A stretch of 64,000 nucleotides of DNA from Microcella humidisoli (GCF_024362325.1 NZ_CP101497.1:2170001-2234000), one strand, 5' to 3'; positions 1 to 10,598 are shown, numbered from the stretch's first letter. Notes: generated by a model from the letters alone, not told the origin. Translations and numbers: made by a program.

Positions 1-1444
1 AGACCTCGATGGCGGTGCGCTCATCCTCAGCCGCTCGATTTCGCAGGAGGGCCGCTCGCGCGCGGTCGTCGGCGGGCGTTCGACGCCCGTCGGCGTGCTC
101 AACGAGATCGGCCAGCAGCTCGTCGTTGTGCACGGGCAGAGCGACCAGATCCGCCTCAAGTCGGCGACGGCGCAGCGCGAGGCGCTCGACCGCTTCGCCG
201 GCCCCGAGCTCGCGAGCGTGCTCGGCGACTACCAGGAGGTCTTCCGGCGCTGGAACGACGCCCAGGCCGAGCTCGACGTGCTCGTCGCCGAGCGCGACCG
301 CCGCGCGCGTGAGGCGGAGGACTTGCGCCTCGCGATGACCGAGATCGAGGCTGCCGCCCCGCGTCGGGGGGAGGACGTCGAGCTCGCCGAGCGCGCCGAC
401 CGCCTCACCAACATCGAAGACCTGCGGCTCGCCGCCGCACAGGCCCATGAACTCATCTCGAGCGAGAGCCTCGATGAGGCGCGGGATGCCCTCTCGCTGC
501 TCGACAGCGCGCGACGCACGATCGACCGCGTGTCGGGGCACGACCCCGAGCTCGTGCCGATCGCCGAGGCCATCGCCAATGCGGGTTTCGTCGTGGGCGA
601 GCTCGCCACGCAGCTCTCGTCCTACCTCGCCTCGCTCGACAGCGACGGTGGGCGCGAGCTCGAGACCGTGCAAGAGCGGCGGGCCGAGCTCGCCGTGCTC
701 ATGCGCAAGTACGGCCCCTCGCTCGACGAGGTCATCGACTACCTCGACTCGGGCAGCGGTCGGCTCATGGAGCTCGACCACGACACCGACCGCATCGAGT
801 CGCTGCGCGCTGAGGTCGACGCCGATCGAGCCCGCGTCATGATGCTCGCCGACCGGCTGAGCGACCTGCGGCGCGTGGCGGGCATCCGTCTGTCGGAGCG
901 CGTGACGGGCGAGCTCGCCGCGCTCGCGATGGGCTCGGCGCGCATCACGGTCGAGGTCACCCATCGCGAGGAGTACACGGCGAGCGGCCGTGATGTCGTC
1001 GCCATCCTGCTGCAGCCGCACCCGGGCGCCGAGCCGCGCCCGCTCGGCCGTGGTGCGTCGGGCGGCGAGCTCTCGCGGGTCATGCTCGCGCTCGAGGTCG
1101 TCATCGCGGCGACCGACCCCGTGCCGACGTTCATCTTCGACGAGGTGGATGCCGGCGTCGGCGGTGCGAGCGCCATCGAGATCGGGCGGCGCCTGGCGCG
1201 CCTCGCGCAGACCGCTCAGGTCATCGTCGTCACGCACCTCGCGCAGGTCGCCGCGTTCGCGACGAACCACTTGCGCGTCGTGAAAGACAGCGACGGGCAC
1301 GTGACCGCATCGAGCGTGCAGCAGCTGCAGGGCGATGAGCGCATCGCCGAGATGGCGCGGCTGCTGAGCGGCCTGCCCGACAGCGAGTCGGGCCTGACGC
1401 ACGCGCGCGAGCTCATCGAGACGGCGCGCGAGCTCGTCGGCTGA
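1..1444 (+). CDS. recN: DNA repair ATPase RecN, C-terminal 480 residues
   Basis: The 5' end lies before the window; the reading frame is open from base 2. RecN is an SMC-like cytoplasmic ATPase that acts at double-strand breaks. The visible part begins near the end of the N-terminal ATPase lobe (motif VVVHGQSDQ), continues through a charged, Glu/Arg/Ala-rich coiled-coil stretch, and ends in the C-terminal lobe with the ABC signature GASGGELSRVML (about 1049–1084), Walker B FIFDEVDAGVGG (about 1132–1167) and the VTHLAQVAA switch region. The order is typical for the family. It is followed by a convergent lipoprotein gene after an 86-bp gap. In related actinobacteria recN often precedes pyrG, as here. 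Identification is firm; only the N-terminus is missing. Confidence 0.96.
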   Translation, partial: DLDGGALILSRSISQEGRSRAVVGGRSTPVGVLNEIGQQLVVVHGQSDQIRLKSATAQREALDRFAGPELASVLGDYQEVFRRWNDAQAELDVLVAERDRRAREAEDLRLAMTEIEAAAPRRGEDVELAERADRLTNIEDLRLAAAQAHELISSESLDEARDALSLLDSARRTIDRVSGHDPELVPIAEAIANAGFVVGELATQLSSYLASLDSDGGRELETVQERRAELAVLMRKYGPSLDEVIDYLDSGSGRLMELDHDTDRIESLRAEVDADRARVMMLADRLSDLRRVAGIRLSERVTGELAALAMGSARITVEVTHREEYTASGRDVVAILLQPHPGAEPRPLGRGASGGELSRVMLALEVVIAATDPVPTFIFDEVDAGVGGASAIEIGRRLARLAQTAQVIVVTHLAQVAAFATNHLRVVKDSDGHVTASSVQQLQGDERIAEMARLLSGLPDSESGLTHARELIETARELVG

Positions 1445-1530
1445 CCGGGAACGCGCGCCCCGATCGGCTGAGGCGACCGCGGACGAGCGCCGCGTCGGCG
1501 ACGCGTGCCTGAGGCTCGTCGCCGGGGCGC

Positions 1531-2403
1531 TCAGTCGCCGATCGGGATGCTGGTCTGCTGCGCGGAGCCGTCGCGCTCCTCGAACCGCACCGCCAGGGTC
1601 ACCGCCCCCGAGCCGACGCCGTCGGGCACGCCGAGCACGTGCGTCGTGGGTCCGAAGTCGGCGGTGCACACCCGCCCGGCCGGCAGCGGCCCGAAGACGA
1701 GCGACAGCTGGGCCTCATCGACGAGGGTGAGGGAGGTGGCCGGCGGCGGGCAGCTCGAGCTTCCCCACGTGATGACCCGCAACGATTGCCGCTCGGGCCC
1801 CCAGAACGCGAGCGGCTCGCCGCTCTCGAGCGCGTCGGGCGGCAGCGTGATGTCATCCGGCGCACCGCGCAGCGTCTGCACGGCGATCGTCGCCGGTTCA
1901 GTCCAGGGCCAGAGCTCTGCCGTGCTCAGGGTGGGGTCGGCGGCGCCGAAGGCGTCGAGAAAACGCGTGATCTCAGCGGTGTACGGGCCATCACCCTGCC
2001 CCCACCCCTCGGGGGTGGGGAGCATGTGGGTACGCGGCGCGAGGTCGTCGGTGCAGGCATACGCGGCTCCTTGCCGCAGCTCGATACCGACGGTTGCGTC
2101 GTCGAGCACCGTGACCGCGGTGGCGATGAAGGGGCACGCCGAGCTGCCGTAGCTCACGATCGTGATCGTCGCGCGATCGTCGGCGAGCCAGCCGATCGGC
2201 TCGCCGCGCCATCCCTCGTCCCAGAAAGGCTCGGCGATCGGCGCATCGGCGGGGAACCCCTGCTGCTCGGTGAGCGCAACCGAGACGGGCGCGCCGCTGA
2301 GGCCCGCGCATCCACCCAGCACGACGGCCACGATCGCGACCGCGGCGATGCCGGATGCCCGGCGCAGCATCCTCAGACCCGATCGGGGCGCGCGCACGCT
2401 CAT
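1531..2403 (-). CDS. Predicted lipoprotein with internally duplicated domain
   Basis: A 290-residue protein of unknown function. The chosen ATG at 2403 gives an Arg-rich n-region, a hydrophobic stretch rich in Ala, Val and Ile and the lipobox VVLGGC, so it should be a secreted lipid-anchored protein. A longer frame upstream lacks a credible start. The mature part consists of two related halves: the first contains SYGSSACP, then a C-T-D-D segment and THMLPTPEG; the second contains TWGSSSCP, then C-T-A-D and THVLGVPDG. Each half has two conserved cysteines that may form a disulfide. The upstream hexamer TACAGT (2411–2416 on the minus strand) lies 7 nt before the ATG, which suggests a leaderless mRNA divergent from pyrG. 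No family name was recognised. Confidence 0.8.
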   Translation of the reverse strand: MSVRAPRSGLRMLRRASGIAAVAIVAVVLGGCAGLSGAPVSVALTEQQGFPADAPIAEPFWDEGWRGEPIGWLADDRATITIVSYGSSACPFIATAVTVLDDATVGIELRQGAAYACTDDLAPRTHMLPTPEGWGQGDGPYTAEITRFLDAFGAADPTLSTAELWPWTEPATIAVQTLRGAPDDITLPPDALESGEPLAFWGPERQSLRVITWGSSSCPPPATSLTLVDEAQLSLVFGPLPAGRVCTADFGPTTHVLGVPDGVGSGAVTLAVRFEERDGSAQQTSIPIGD

Positions 2404-2463
2404 GGCCGCCACTGTACGCTCACGGCGTTGCGCGCGTCGAGACCGAGCGGGCCTCGCGTCGGA

Positions 2464-2469
2464 TACGAT
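2464..2469 (+). promoter_or_regulatory. Probable -10 element of pyrG (leaderless)
   Basis: TACGAT stands 8 nt before the GTG start of pyrG and there is no Shine-Dalgarno sequence in between. A matching -35 is weak. This is inferred from spacing only; a 5'-end map would test it. Confidence 0.45.
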
Positions 2470-2477
2470 AGAACCCC

Positions 2478-4216
<1,739 letters not shown>

Positions 4217-4220
<4 letters not shown>

Positions 4221-4813
4221 GCGAGGCGGCTGCGGGGCTCGACGACGCTGACCGTCTCGCCGACGAGGCCTTCGGGGTCGAGGTGCTGCAGAGCGACGTG
4301 GCCTTTGCGGGCGTCGTGTGGGACATCCGGCGCGAGCGCTTCGCCTACGGCGAGAGCGCCCTCACGCGCGAGTTCATGGAGCACCCCGGTGCGGTGGCCG
4401 TGCTGGCCGTGGACGCCGATGATCGTGTGCTCAGCATCCAGCAGTACCGGCACCCCATCCAGATGCGCAACTGGGAGCTGCCCGCGGGCCTGCTCGACGT
4501 CGAGGGCGAGCCGCCGCTCGAGGCCGCCCAGCGCGAGCTGGCCGAAGAGGCCGACCTCGTCGCCGCCGACTGGCAGCCGCTCATCACCCTGCACACCTCG
4601 CCGGGCGGGTCGGATGAGGTGATCCACGTCTTCCGCGCGACGGGGCTGTCGGCGTCGCCCGCGCCCTTCGACCGCGGGGCGGAGGAGGCCGACATCGTGC
4701 TGCGCTGGGTCGCGCTCGACGAGGCGGTGGATGCCGTGCTCGCCGGTCGCGTGCACAACGGCATCTTCATGGCCGCCGTGCTGGCCGAGCACGCGCGGCG
4801 CTCGCGGGGCTGA
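4217..4813 (+). CDS. Nudix hydrolase, ADP-ribose pyrophosphatase type
   Basis: A 198-residue Nudix enzyme, probably hydrolysing ADP-ribose or a similar nucleoside diphosphate sugar. The N-terminal region with QQYRHP and [13 protein letters not shown] is characteristic of the ADPRase branch. The Nudix box spans residues 91–114 and contains REL at 106–108 followed by EE; the position that is normally Gly in EExGL is Asp here (EEADL), and the box carries one extra residue before its first Glu, as in other actinobacterial ADPRases. It overlaps pyrG by 4 bp and is followed 3 bp later by xerD, so the three form one operon. Substrate is inferred from subfamily resemblance. Confidence 0.88.
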
Positions 4814-4816
4814 GCC

Positions 4817-5812
4817 GTGGCGGCACTCGAGCGCGCAGCGCCCACGGTGCTCGAGCGCGAGGTCGACCGGTACCTCCGGCACATCGCGCTCGAGCGCGGT
4901 CGCTCGGTCAACACGGTCGCTGCCTATCGCCGCGACCTCGCGCGGTACCTCGATCATCTCGCCGCGCGCGGCATCGAGGAGGTGCAGGCGATCGGGGAGG
5001 CCGACGTGGCGGCGTTCGTCGCCGCTGTGCGCGAGCCCGGGCCGTCGGTCGAAGGAGAGCGCGCCACCGGAGTGAGCGCCTCGAGCGCCGCGCGCATGCT
5101 GTCGAGCGTGCGCGGGTGGCACCGGTTCCTCGCCGAGGAGGGGATCGTCGACCGCGACGTCGCCGCGCAGCAGCGCCCGCCGAAGCAGCCGAAGCGCCTG
5201 CCGAAGGCGATCACGATCGACGAGGTCGAGCGCCTGCTCGACGCGTGCGCCGGTGACGACCCGATCGCGCTGCGCGATCGAGCCCTGCTCGAGCTGCTCT
5301 ACGCCACGGGCGCGCGGGTGAGCGAGGCCGTCGATCTGGCCGTTGACGATGTCATGAGCGGCGACGGCGCGGCCGCGGGCGACACCGCGAGCGTGCGGGT
5401 CGGCGACGCCGTGCGGCTGTTCGGCAAGGGCCGCAAGCAGCGCATCGTGCCGCTCGGGCGGTTCGCGCGCGAAGCGCTCGAGGCCTACCTCGTCCGGGCT
5501 CGGCCGATGCTCGCGACCCAGGGTGCCGCGACACCCGCGCTCTTCCTCGGGGCCCGCGGGGCGCGGCTCTCGCGGCAGAGCGTCTGGCTGATCATTCGGG
5601 ATGCCGCCGCGCGCGCATCCCTCACCGCCGACCTCTCACCGCACACCCTGCGGCACTCGTTCGCGACCCACCTGCTCGAAGGCGGCGCCGACGTGCGCGT
5701 CGTGCAAGAGTTGCTGGGCCACGCGAGCGTCGCGACGACCCAGCTCTACACGCTCGTGACGGCGGATGCCGTGCGCGAGGCCTGGGCGACCGCCCACCCC
5801 CGCGCGCTCTGA
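4817..5812 (+). CDS. xerD: Site-specific tyrosine recombinase XerD
   Basis: Resolves chromosome dimers at dif, working with XerC. The 331-residue protein has the N-terminal SAM-like DNA-binding domain (residues about 10–115) with the typical [15 protein letters not shown] opening, and a catalytic domain with Arg167 (ATGARVSE), the GKGRKQR lysine strand, His276 and Arg279 (HTLRHS), His302 (LGHAS) and nucleophile Tyr311. It is about 25 residues longer than E. coli XerD, with insertions near residues 80–90 and 180–195. The start is GTG, 3 bp after the Nudix stop. Its position ahead of parA and scpAB matches actinobacterial chromosome-maintenance clusters, although the intervening 5.5 kb here is unrelated. 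Not a phage integrase, judging from context. Confidence 0.95.
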   Translation: MAALERAAPTVLEREVDRYLRHIALERGRSVNTVAAYRRDLARYLDHLAARGIEEVQAIGEADVAAFVAAVREPGPSVEGERATGVSASSAARMLSSVRGWHRFLAEEGIVDRDVAAQQRPPKQPKRLPKAITIDEVERLLDACAGDDPIALRDRALLELLYATGARVSEAVDLAVDDVMSGDGAAAGDTASVRVGDAVRLFGKGRKQRIVPLGRFAREALEAYLVRARPMLATQGAATPALFLGARGARLSRQSVWLIIRDAAARASLTADLSPHTLRHSFATHLLEGGADVRVVQELLGHASVATTQLYTLVTADAVREAWATAHPRAL

Positions 5813-5828
5813 CGCGGGACGGCGCGGA

Positions 5829-7052
5829 TCACTCGGCCGTCGCCGTCTGCGCCGAGATCTCACCCGTCGGGGACCAGGAGATGAGAATCGTGCGGCCCTC
5901 GCGCTCGAACTCGAGCAGCATGCCGCGGCTGCCGATGTCGGCGAACGCGACGCAGCGGCTCTCGCGCTGCACGCCGTCGGCGACGACGGCGAGGCAGGCG
6001 ACGCGCTCGAGCGCATCGGGAGCCCCACCACTCTCGCCCTGCTCGAGGGGGCGCATGGGCACCGCGGTGTAGGCGGCGACCCACTCGGTCTGCGACGTCA
6101 CCGTGGGCCCGCCGACCTCGGACGTGTCATTCACCAGCGTCGGCACCGGAAAGATGTGGCGCAGCTGCTCGACGGCCAGGCCCGTCTGCTCGACGAGCAG
6201 TTGCTCGGTGAGGTAGCGCAGGTCGTCAGCGGTCTCGGGAAGGTCGAGGAAGACGCCCTCGATTCCCGGATCCATGGCACGCCGCTGCGCTTCGGTGATG
6301 AGCACGTCGAGCTGCGCGCGGCCGCGCGGACCCCGGTCGACGTCGTATTGGCCCCCGATCCCGTAGAGCGTCATCGAGGCACCGGCGGCGTCGAACTCGC
6401 CGCGATCGAGGCACTGCCGGTCGGCGATGACCGGCGACTGGGCCGCGCGGTCGAACTCGGCGATCGCGAGGCAGATCTGATCGCGCTCGGGCTGCCCGGG
6501 GTCATCCCGCATCGAGCCGTACGCGAGCACGGTGCCGTACTCGATCGTTCCGAGCACGCGAGGGCCGGCCGAGACGCTCTGGCCTTGCCGCAGCAGCAGC
6601 GTCAGGTACTCGCGCTCTTCGGTCGAGTCCTCGCGCTCGAAGACCGCGAGCGAGCTCGAAGTCGTCAGTGCGGGGGCGAGCAGGGGAGGCAGCGCGATGC
6701 CCGCGACGAGCGCGAGGCCGAGCAGACCGGCTGCGGCGACGACGAGGAGGCGTCGGGGTGTGCGGGGAGCGTCGTCCGACACCTGCTGCTCGGCCTCCGG
6801 GGCCTGACCATCGACGACCGGGCCTGCAGCCGCCGCGGAACGCCGGTCGGTGTCGAGCGGACGCGTGTCGAGGGGACGCGTGACGAGCGGCGTGACCACC
6901 TCGGGCGATGAGGCCGCACGGAGGCCGGCAGTACGCCGGTCGAGCTCTGCCGCCGCCCGCCGCGCCCGCTCGGTCTCGCTCGCGTCGCCCAGGCGCCCGT
7001 AGGCCCAGCGGGCGAGCTGGGCGTCGTCGACGGTCGAGAGATCCTCGCTCAT
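5829..7052 (-). CDS. Single-pass membrane protein, paralogue 1 of 3
   Basis: Unknown function, 407 residues from the ATG at 7052; a TTG 12 bp further upstream is possible but less likely. An N-terminal cytoplasmic segment contains the motif DAQLARWAYGR followed by an Arg/Ala-rich helix. A low-complexity linker leads to one transmembrane helix at about residues 101–123. About 280 extracytoplasmic residues follow. The outer part appears to hold two related modules, each with a Cys, a second Cys about 15 residues later, an acidic F/D residue pair and a final strand ending in a W/R-x-P-x-G-like turn. The two following genes on the same strand encode proteins with the same layout. The architecture resembles a membrane-anchored regulator, but no known anti-sigma signature is visible. 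Confidence 0.75.
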   Translation of the reverse strand: MSEDLSTVDDAQLARWAYGRLGDASETERARRAAAELDRRTAGLRAASSPEVVTPLVTRPLDTRPLDTDRRSAAAAGPVVDGQAPEAEQQVSDDAPRTPRRLLVVAAAGLLGLALVAGIALPPLLAPALTTSSSLAVFEREDSTEEREYLTLLLRQGQSVSAGPRVLGTIEYGTVLAYGSMRDDPGQPERDQICLAIAEFDRAAQSPVIADRQCLDRGEFDAAGASMTLYGIGGQYDVDRGPRGRAQLDVLITEAQRRAMDPGIEGVFLDLPETADDLRYLTEQLLVEQTGLAVEQLRHIFPVPTLVNDTSEVGGPTVTSQTEWVAAYTAVPMRPLEQGESGGAPDALERVACLAVVADGVQRESRCVAFADIGSRGMLLEFEREGRTILISWSPTGEISAQTATAE

Positions 7053-7106
7053 GTCGTCAGTCAACCACGCGGGGTCACGAACCGGGGGACTCCTCGACCC
7101 GCGATG

Positions 7107-8366
7107 TCACGAGTCGGGGGTCTCCTCGATGCGCACGGCATCGCTCGGGCTCCACTCGACGAGCACCGTGCTGCCGGCCGTGCGGGCTTGCGCAATGAGC
7201 CCCTCGCGCTCGAAGGCCTCGGCCACCGCGCACGTCACGCTGCCGTCGGTCGCTGCGCTGTCGATGCCGCCGCGCGCGACGAGATGCACGCAGTAGGTCC
7301 AGCGGCCCGAGCCCGCGGCGGCGACGAGCGCCCCGACGGCGTCCCAGCGGTCGGTGCGGGCGAGCAGGCGCAGGACGAGCCGGTCGTCCGGGTACTGCGC
7401 CCGCAGCAGCGCGGCGTACTCGCGATCGTCGGCGCTCGGGTCGGCGCTCGCGTCGGCGCCGGGGTCACCGTTCAGCAGTCGCGCCGCGGCGGCGGAGCGC
7501 GGTGGGTCGACAGCGTCGCTGCGCGCGGGCAGCACCGACAGGTCGGGCGGTCCGCTCGGGCCCCAGCGCACCACGATCGTGCGCAGCGCACCGTCGAGGG
7601 GGGCGAGCACCCCCTCACGCGCGAAGTCGTCGCGCTCGACGCACCGTGGTGGCCCGAGGGCGTGCGCATCGTCCAGCAGCACGCACACCTCATTGCGGGG
7701 CTGCTCGGCGCCCGAGCCGACGATGAAGCGGTAGGCGATGACGGCGGCGCCGTCCCGCTCGGCGATCACGCGCGGGTCGACGCTGAGCCGCAGGCCCTCA
7801 CGCCGCAACTGCTCACCGAGGGCGACCTCCGCGGGCGTCGCAGCGCGGGCGAAGACGTCGAGCGACGAGGCCGTGTCGGGGTCGCTCGCGAGCAGGGGTG
7901 CGACGCTCGTGGCCGCGATGACGAGGGCGGCGATCCCGCTCACGACGAGGGCCGCACGGGGTCGCCGACGGCCGAGCGTCCCGGGCGCGACCGGTGCGGG
8001 GGCGCCGGGTGCTCGGTCTCCGCGCTGCAGCAGCGGAGCATCCGGACTCACGTCGCCACTGCGCGTCGGCAGGTCGGCCGTGCGACGGGCGAGCTCGGCG
8101 GCCGCGGCCGCGGCGCGCGCCTGCTCGGCGGGGGAGTCGGCTCGCGCGAACGCCAAGCGCTCGAGCTCGCCGTCGAAGAGATTGCGAACGACGTGGTCGA
8201 GCGCGGCGCGGTCGACGGCGACAGGGTCGAGCGCGGCGCGGTCGATGGCGGCAGGGTCGAGCGCGGCGCGGTCGATGGCGGCATGGTCGAGCGCGGCGCG
8301 GTCGACGGCGGCGCGGTCGTGCGCGGCATCGTCGTCGGGCGAGGTCGGCACGGGCCCAGTCAACAC
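7107..8366 (-). CDS. Single-pass membrane protein with N-terminal pentad repeats, paralogue 2 of 3
   Basis: Unknown function, 419 residues from a GTG at 8366; a GTG five codons later is equally possible. It shares the plan of its neighbours: an N-terminal segment with ELERLAFARADSP, an Ala/Arg-rich helix, one transmembrane helix at about residues 139–159 and a large outer region with two Cys-containing modules, the last ending in LVEWSPSDAV. Unlike the other two it begins with about eight pentads of the form D-x-A-A-L/I (residues 13–60). The gap to paralogue 1 is 54 bp and to paralogue 3 is 25 bp, so the three are probably cotranscribed. No Shine-Dalgarno sequence is obvious. Confidence 0.72.
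   Translation of the reverse strand: MLTGPVPTSPDDDAAHDRAAVDRAALDHAAIDRAALDPAAIDRAALDPVAVDRAALDHVVRNLFDGELERLAFARADSPAEQARAAAAAAELARRTADLPTRSGDVSPDAPLLQRGDRAPGAPAPVAPGTLGRRRPRAALVVSGIAALVIAATSVAPLLASDPDTASSLDVFARAATPAEVALGEQLRREGLRLSVDPRVIAERDGAAVIAYRFIVGSGAEQPRNEVCVLLDDAHALGPPRCVERDDFAREGVLAPLDGALRTIVVRWGPSGPPDLSVLPARSDAVDPPRSAAAARLLNGDPGADASADPSADDREYAALLRAQYPDDRLVLRLLARTDRWDAVGALVAAAGSGRWTYCVHLVARGGIDSAATDGSVTCAVAEAFEREGLIAQARTAGSTVLVEWSPSDAVRIEETPDS
8187..8330 (-). repeat. Tandem 15/30-bp repeats encoding D-x-A-A-L/I pentads
   Basis: The coding strand carries near-identical 30-bp units that translate to alternating DRAAL and DHAAI/DPAAI/DPVAV pentads. The spacing of a large hydrophobic residue every fifth position with Ala two before it resembles pentapeptide-repeat proteins, but the usual Asp/Asn before the hydrophobic residue is Ala. 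It may therefore form a short right-handed beta helix or only a low-complexity helix. Such DNA is prone to copy-number change between strains. Confidence 0.8.
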
Positions 8367-8391
8367 CCGCCGTCGCTCACATGCGAGGGAG

Positions 8392-9495
8392 TCAGCCGGC
8401 GTCGCGTGCCACGAGCCGCACGATTCCTTCGGCGCTCACTCGCACATCGACGATCTGGTCGCCGTCGACGAAGCTCAATTGCAGTCCGTCGCGCTCGGCG
8501 AACGATTGCGGCGCGCACACGGCGTCGAAGGGTGGCTCTTCGCGCTCGGCCATGAGGCACAGGCGCTGGCCGTCGTCGATGTCGGCCGCGGTCGCCTGGT
8601 ACATCAGCACGCGCGTCGTCGTGGTCTCGCCGACGACGACGGGGCCCGCCGTGAGCTCGTCACCCGTCTGCGCGATCTCCTCGAACACGACGATGCGGCG
8701 CACGAGCTGCTCGGTGACGATGAGATCCAGGATGCTCGGTGCGGCCGCCTCGGGCGCGTCGAGGGAGGCGGCGGGTTCGGTATCGGGCGGCCACCGCACC
8801 TGCACGACCCCGTCGAGGGTCGCGAACGTGGCACGCAGCCCGGAGTCGGCAAACTGCTCGGCGTCGACGCACAGCCAGTCGAGCACGACCCGCTCGCGAA
8901 TGATGGCGGTGCAGACGCTCGCGATGACGGTCGCGCCGTCGAAGGAGGGGCTCTCCGACGTGAAGCCCACGACGTCGAGGGGGTCGAAGCGATCGATGAT
9001 GCGGGCTCCGCTGGGGGTGCGGAACGAGGCGCGCACGAGATCGATCGTGTGCTGCTGCTCGAGCGCGCTCGGCGCCTGCTCGAGCAGGGTGAGGGCGGCG
9101 GGCTCACCGCCCGGCGCCCGCACGATCGAGTCGACGGCTGCTCCGCCAGCCACGAGCACGAGGAGGGCGGCGACGGCCGCGATCGGGCGGCGATACCACG
9201 GGCGCACGCGGCTCGGCGCGTCGCCCGTCGAGGCGGAGGCGGTCGGGGAACCGTCGGCTGTGTCGCTCGCTGCGCCGCGTGCTGCGTCGTGTGCTGCGTT
9301 GCGTCGCCGTTCGAGCGCGGCGGCCTCGGCCGCGCGTCGTCGTGCGAGCTCATCGGCCGCCGCCGCGGCGCGCAGCTCGTCGAGCGGCGTCCCGGTGCGG
9401 CCGTAGGCACGCCGCGCGAGTTCGGCGTCGCTGAGCTCGCGCTCGAGCCCAAGCGCCGGCTCGCGCGAGGCGCCCGGCTGCGCACCGTCGATCAT
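8392..9495 (-). CDS. Single-pass membrane protein, paralogue 3 of 3
   Basis: Unknown function, 367 residues, ATG start at 9495. The N-terminal cytoplasmic motif is SDAELARRAYGR (residues 22–33), very close to the corresponding motif in paralogue 1. An Ala/Arg helix and a Ser/Thr/Ala linker precede a transmembrane helix at about residues 104–121. The outer part has two modules, each with the Cys pair (C-T-A-I...W-L-C and C-L-M-A...A-V-C) and a closing strand; the first closes with VQVRWPPD, similar to VVRWGPSG in paralogue 2. It is the first gene of the three in transcription order. The gene upstream (9560) points the same way but ends 64 bp before it, so the promoter is uncertain. Confidence 0.75.
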   Translation of the reverse strand: MIDGAQPGASREPALGLERELSDAELARRAYGRTGTPLDELRAAAAADELARRRAAEAAALERRRNAAHDAARGAASDTADGSPTASASTGDAPSRVRPWYRRPIAAVAALLVLVAGGAAVDSIVRAPGGEPAALTLLEQAPSALEQQHTIDLVRASFRTPSGARIIDRFDPLDVVGFTSESPSFDGATVIASVCTAIIRERVVLDWLCVDAEQFADSGLRATFATLDGVVQVRWPPDTEPAASLDAPEAAAPSILDLIVTEQLVRRIVVFEEIAQTGDELTAGPVVVGETTTTRVLMYQATAADIDDGQRLCLMAEREEPPFDAVCAPQSFAERDGLQLSFVDGDQIVDVRVSAEGIVRLVARDAG

Positions 9496-9559
9496 GGCCT
9501 CGAGTCAAGCACGCCGCGGTGGGAGTGCGGCGCGAGCACCCTACTCAGCCGTTTCCGAC

Positions 9560-10498
9560 TCAGCGGTACGAGTCGAGCGTGATCGCGATGGCCTCGTCGA
9601 TCGGGGTGGCGCGAACGCCGAGCTCGGTGCTGATCGCGCTGCTGTCGACGACGAAATCCTCCTCGAACTCGTAGGCCATCTCGACGACCTCGCGAATGGT
9701 GCGGTCGCGCAGGCCGAGCAGGCGGAAGATCCAGGTCGGCGTACCCGCGATCTTGCCGGTCGTCCCCGCCAGGCGGAAGGCCGTGTGCACCATCTGCCGC
9801 GAGGTCTGCGGCTGCGGGTCGTTGGGTAGGTGCCAGATGCGCCCGATCGCGCGCGGGTCGGTGCCGAGCACGGCAAGACCTTCGCCGATGTCGGGGATGA
9901 ACGTGTACGAGTGCACGCGATCGGGCGAGCCGTAGAGTCGCGCCGTGCCGCCCGCGAGCACCGCGGGAAAGACGAGGTCGCCCATCGGCGAGGCCATGCC
10001 GCCCCCGGGGCCGTAGTAGTCCGAGGCGCGCCCGGTCGTCACGCGCACGCGTCCGCTCTCGTGCGCGAGCCGCAACTGCTCGGCCATGCCGTTGCGCAGG
10101 CGCCCCTTGCGGGTGTGGGCGTTGAGCGGCGACTGCTCGGTGAGCGGTGCGCCATCGGGCCGGCCGTAGCCGTACACGTTCTCCATGCTCACGAGCAGTG
10201 CCTCGTTCGCCTCCGCGGCCGCGAGCACGCCGTTCTGCAGGGCCGGGAAGAGCTCGATCCACTCGTGGTACTCGGGGTTGAGGCACTGGTAGACGACGGA
10301 TGCTCCGGCCGCGGCCTGGCGAGCGAACGCGGCGTCGCGCGCATCGCCCGCGAGCACCTCGACTCCAGCGGGGGCCTCGCCACCGGGATACCGGCCCGAG
10401 CGGTTGACCATGCGCACCGGCAGGTCTCGGCGGCGCAGGGATTCCATGGTCGCGCGCGCGACCGGTCCGGTTCCGAAGATGACGTGGAGGTCGGTCAT
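9560..10498 (-). CDS. NAD-dependent epimerase/dehydratase family protein
   Basis: A 312-residue Rossmann-fold protein of the extended short-chain dehydrogenase/NmrA-like group. The dinucleotide-binding motif is FGTGPVARATMESL near the N-terminus, followed by a basic pair (NRSGR) that may favour NADP. A YYGPGGG stretch in the middle resembles the YxxxK region of extended SDRs with the Lys replaced, so catalysis is uncertain and it may be a sensor or reductase of small molecules. The ATG at 10498 is chosen because upstream in-frame codons run through the operator region. It is divergent from a TetR gene across 100 bp that contain two palindromes, so TetR probably controls it. Confidence 0.85.
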   Translation of the reverse strand: MTDLHVIFGTGPVARATMESLRRRDLPVRMVNRSGRYPGGEAPAGVEVLAGDARDAAFARQAAAGASVVYQCLNPEYHEWIELFPALQNGVLAAAEANEALLVSMENVYGYGRPDGAPLTEQSPLNAHTRKGRLRNGMAEQLRLAHESGRVRVTTGRASDYYGPGGGMASPMGDLVFPAVLAGGTARLYGSPDRVHSYTFIPDIGEGLAVLGTDPRAIGRIWHLPNDPQPQTSRQMVHTAFRLAGTTGKIAGTPTWIFRLLGLRDRTIREVVEMAYEFEEDFVVDSSAISTELGVRATPIDEAIAITLDSYR

Positions 10499-10515
10499 GG
10501 GGGAGTCCCTATCGT

Positions 10516-10528
10516 TGTACGGCGTACA
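10516..10528. promoter_or_regulatory. Palindrome in epimerase/TetR intergenic region
   Basis: TGTACGGCGTACA is a 13-bp inverted repeat with one central mismatch. It lies 18 bp upstream of the epimerase start and shares the GTAC half-site with the better site at 10546–10564. It may be a second, weaker TetR operator. Confidence 0.5.
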
Positions 10529-10545
10529 GAGTTGCGAACAGTCGA

Positions 10546-10564
10546 TACTGTACAGTGTGCAGTA
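10546..10564. promoter_or_regulatory. Probable TetR operator
   Basis: TACTGTACAGTGTGCAGTA is a 19-bp imperfect palindrome (mismatched at positions 6, 10 and 14) centred between the divergent epimerase and TetR genes. It contains the perfect 10-mer ACTGTACAGT. The core GTACAGTGTGC is identical to that of the operator pair at 38569–38612 beside the second TetR gene. Confidence 0.7.
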
Positions 10565-10598
10565 ATCGATCTCAAGCACGCCGAACTAGGAGGAGCCC

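Noticed and set aside
4817..5812. XerD-like gene as integrase of a mobile element
   Set aside because: Length, residues and operon place match the housekeeping XerD; no element ends are nearby.
8187..8330. Possible CRISPR or origin iterons
   Set aside because: Units are contiguous, in frame and part of a coding sequence; no replication gene is near.
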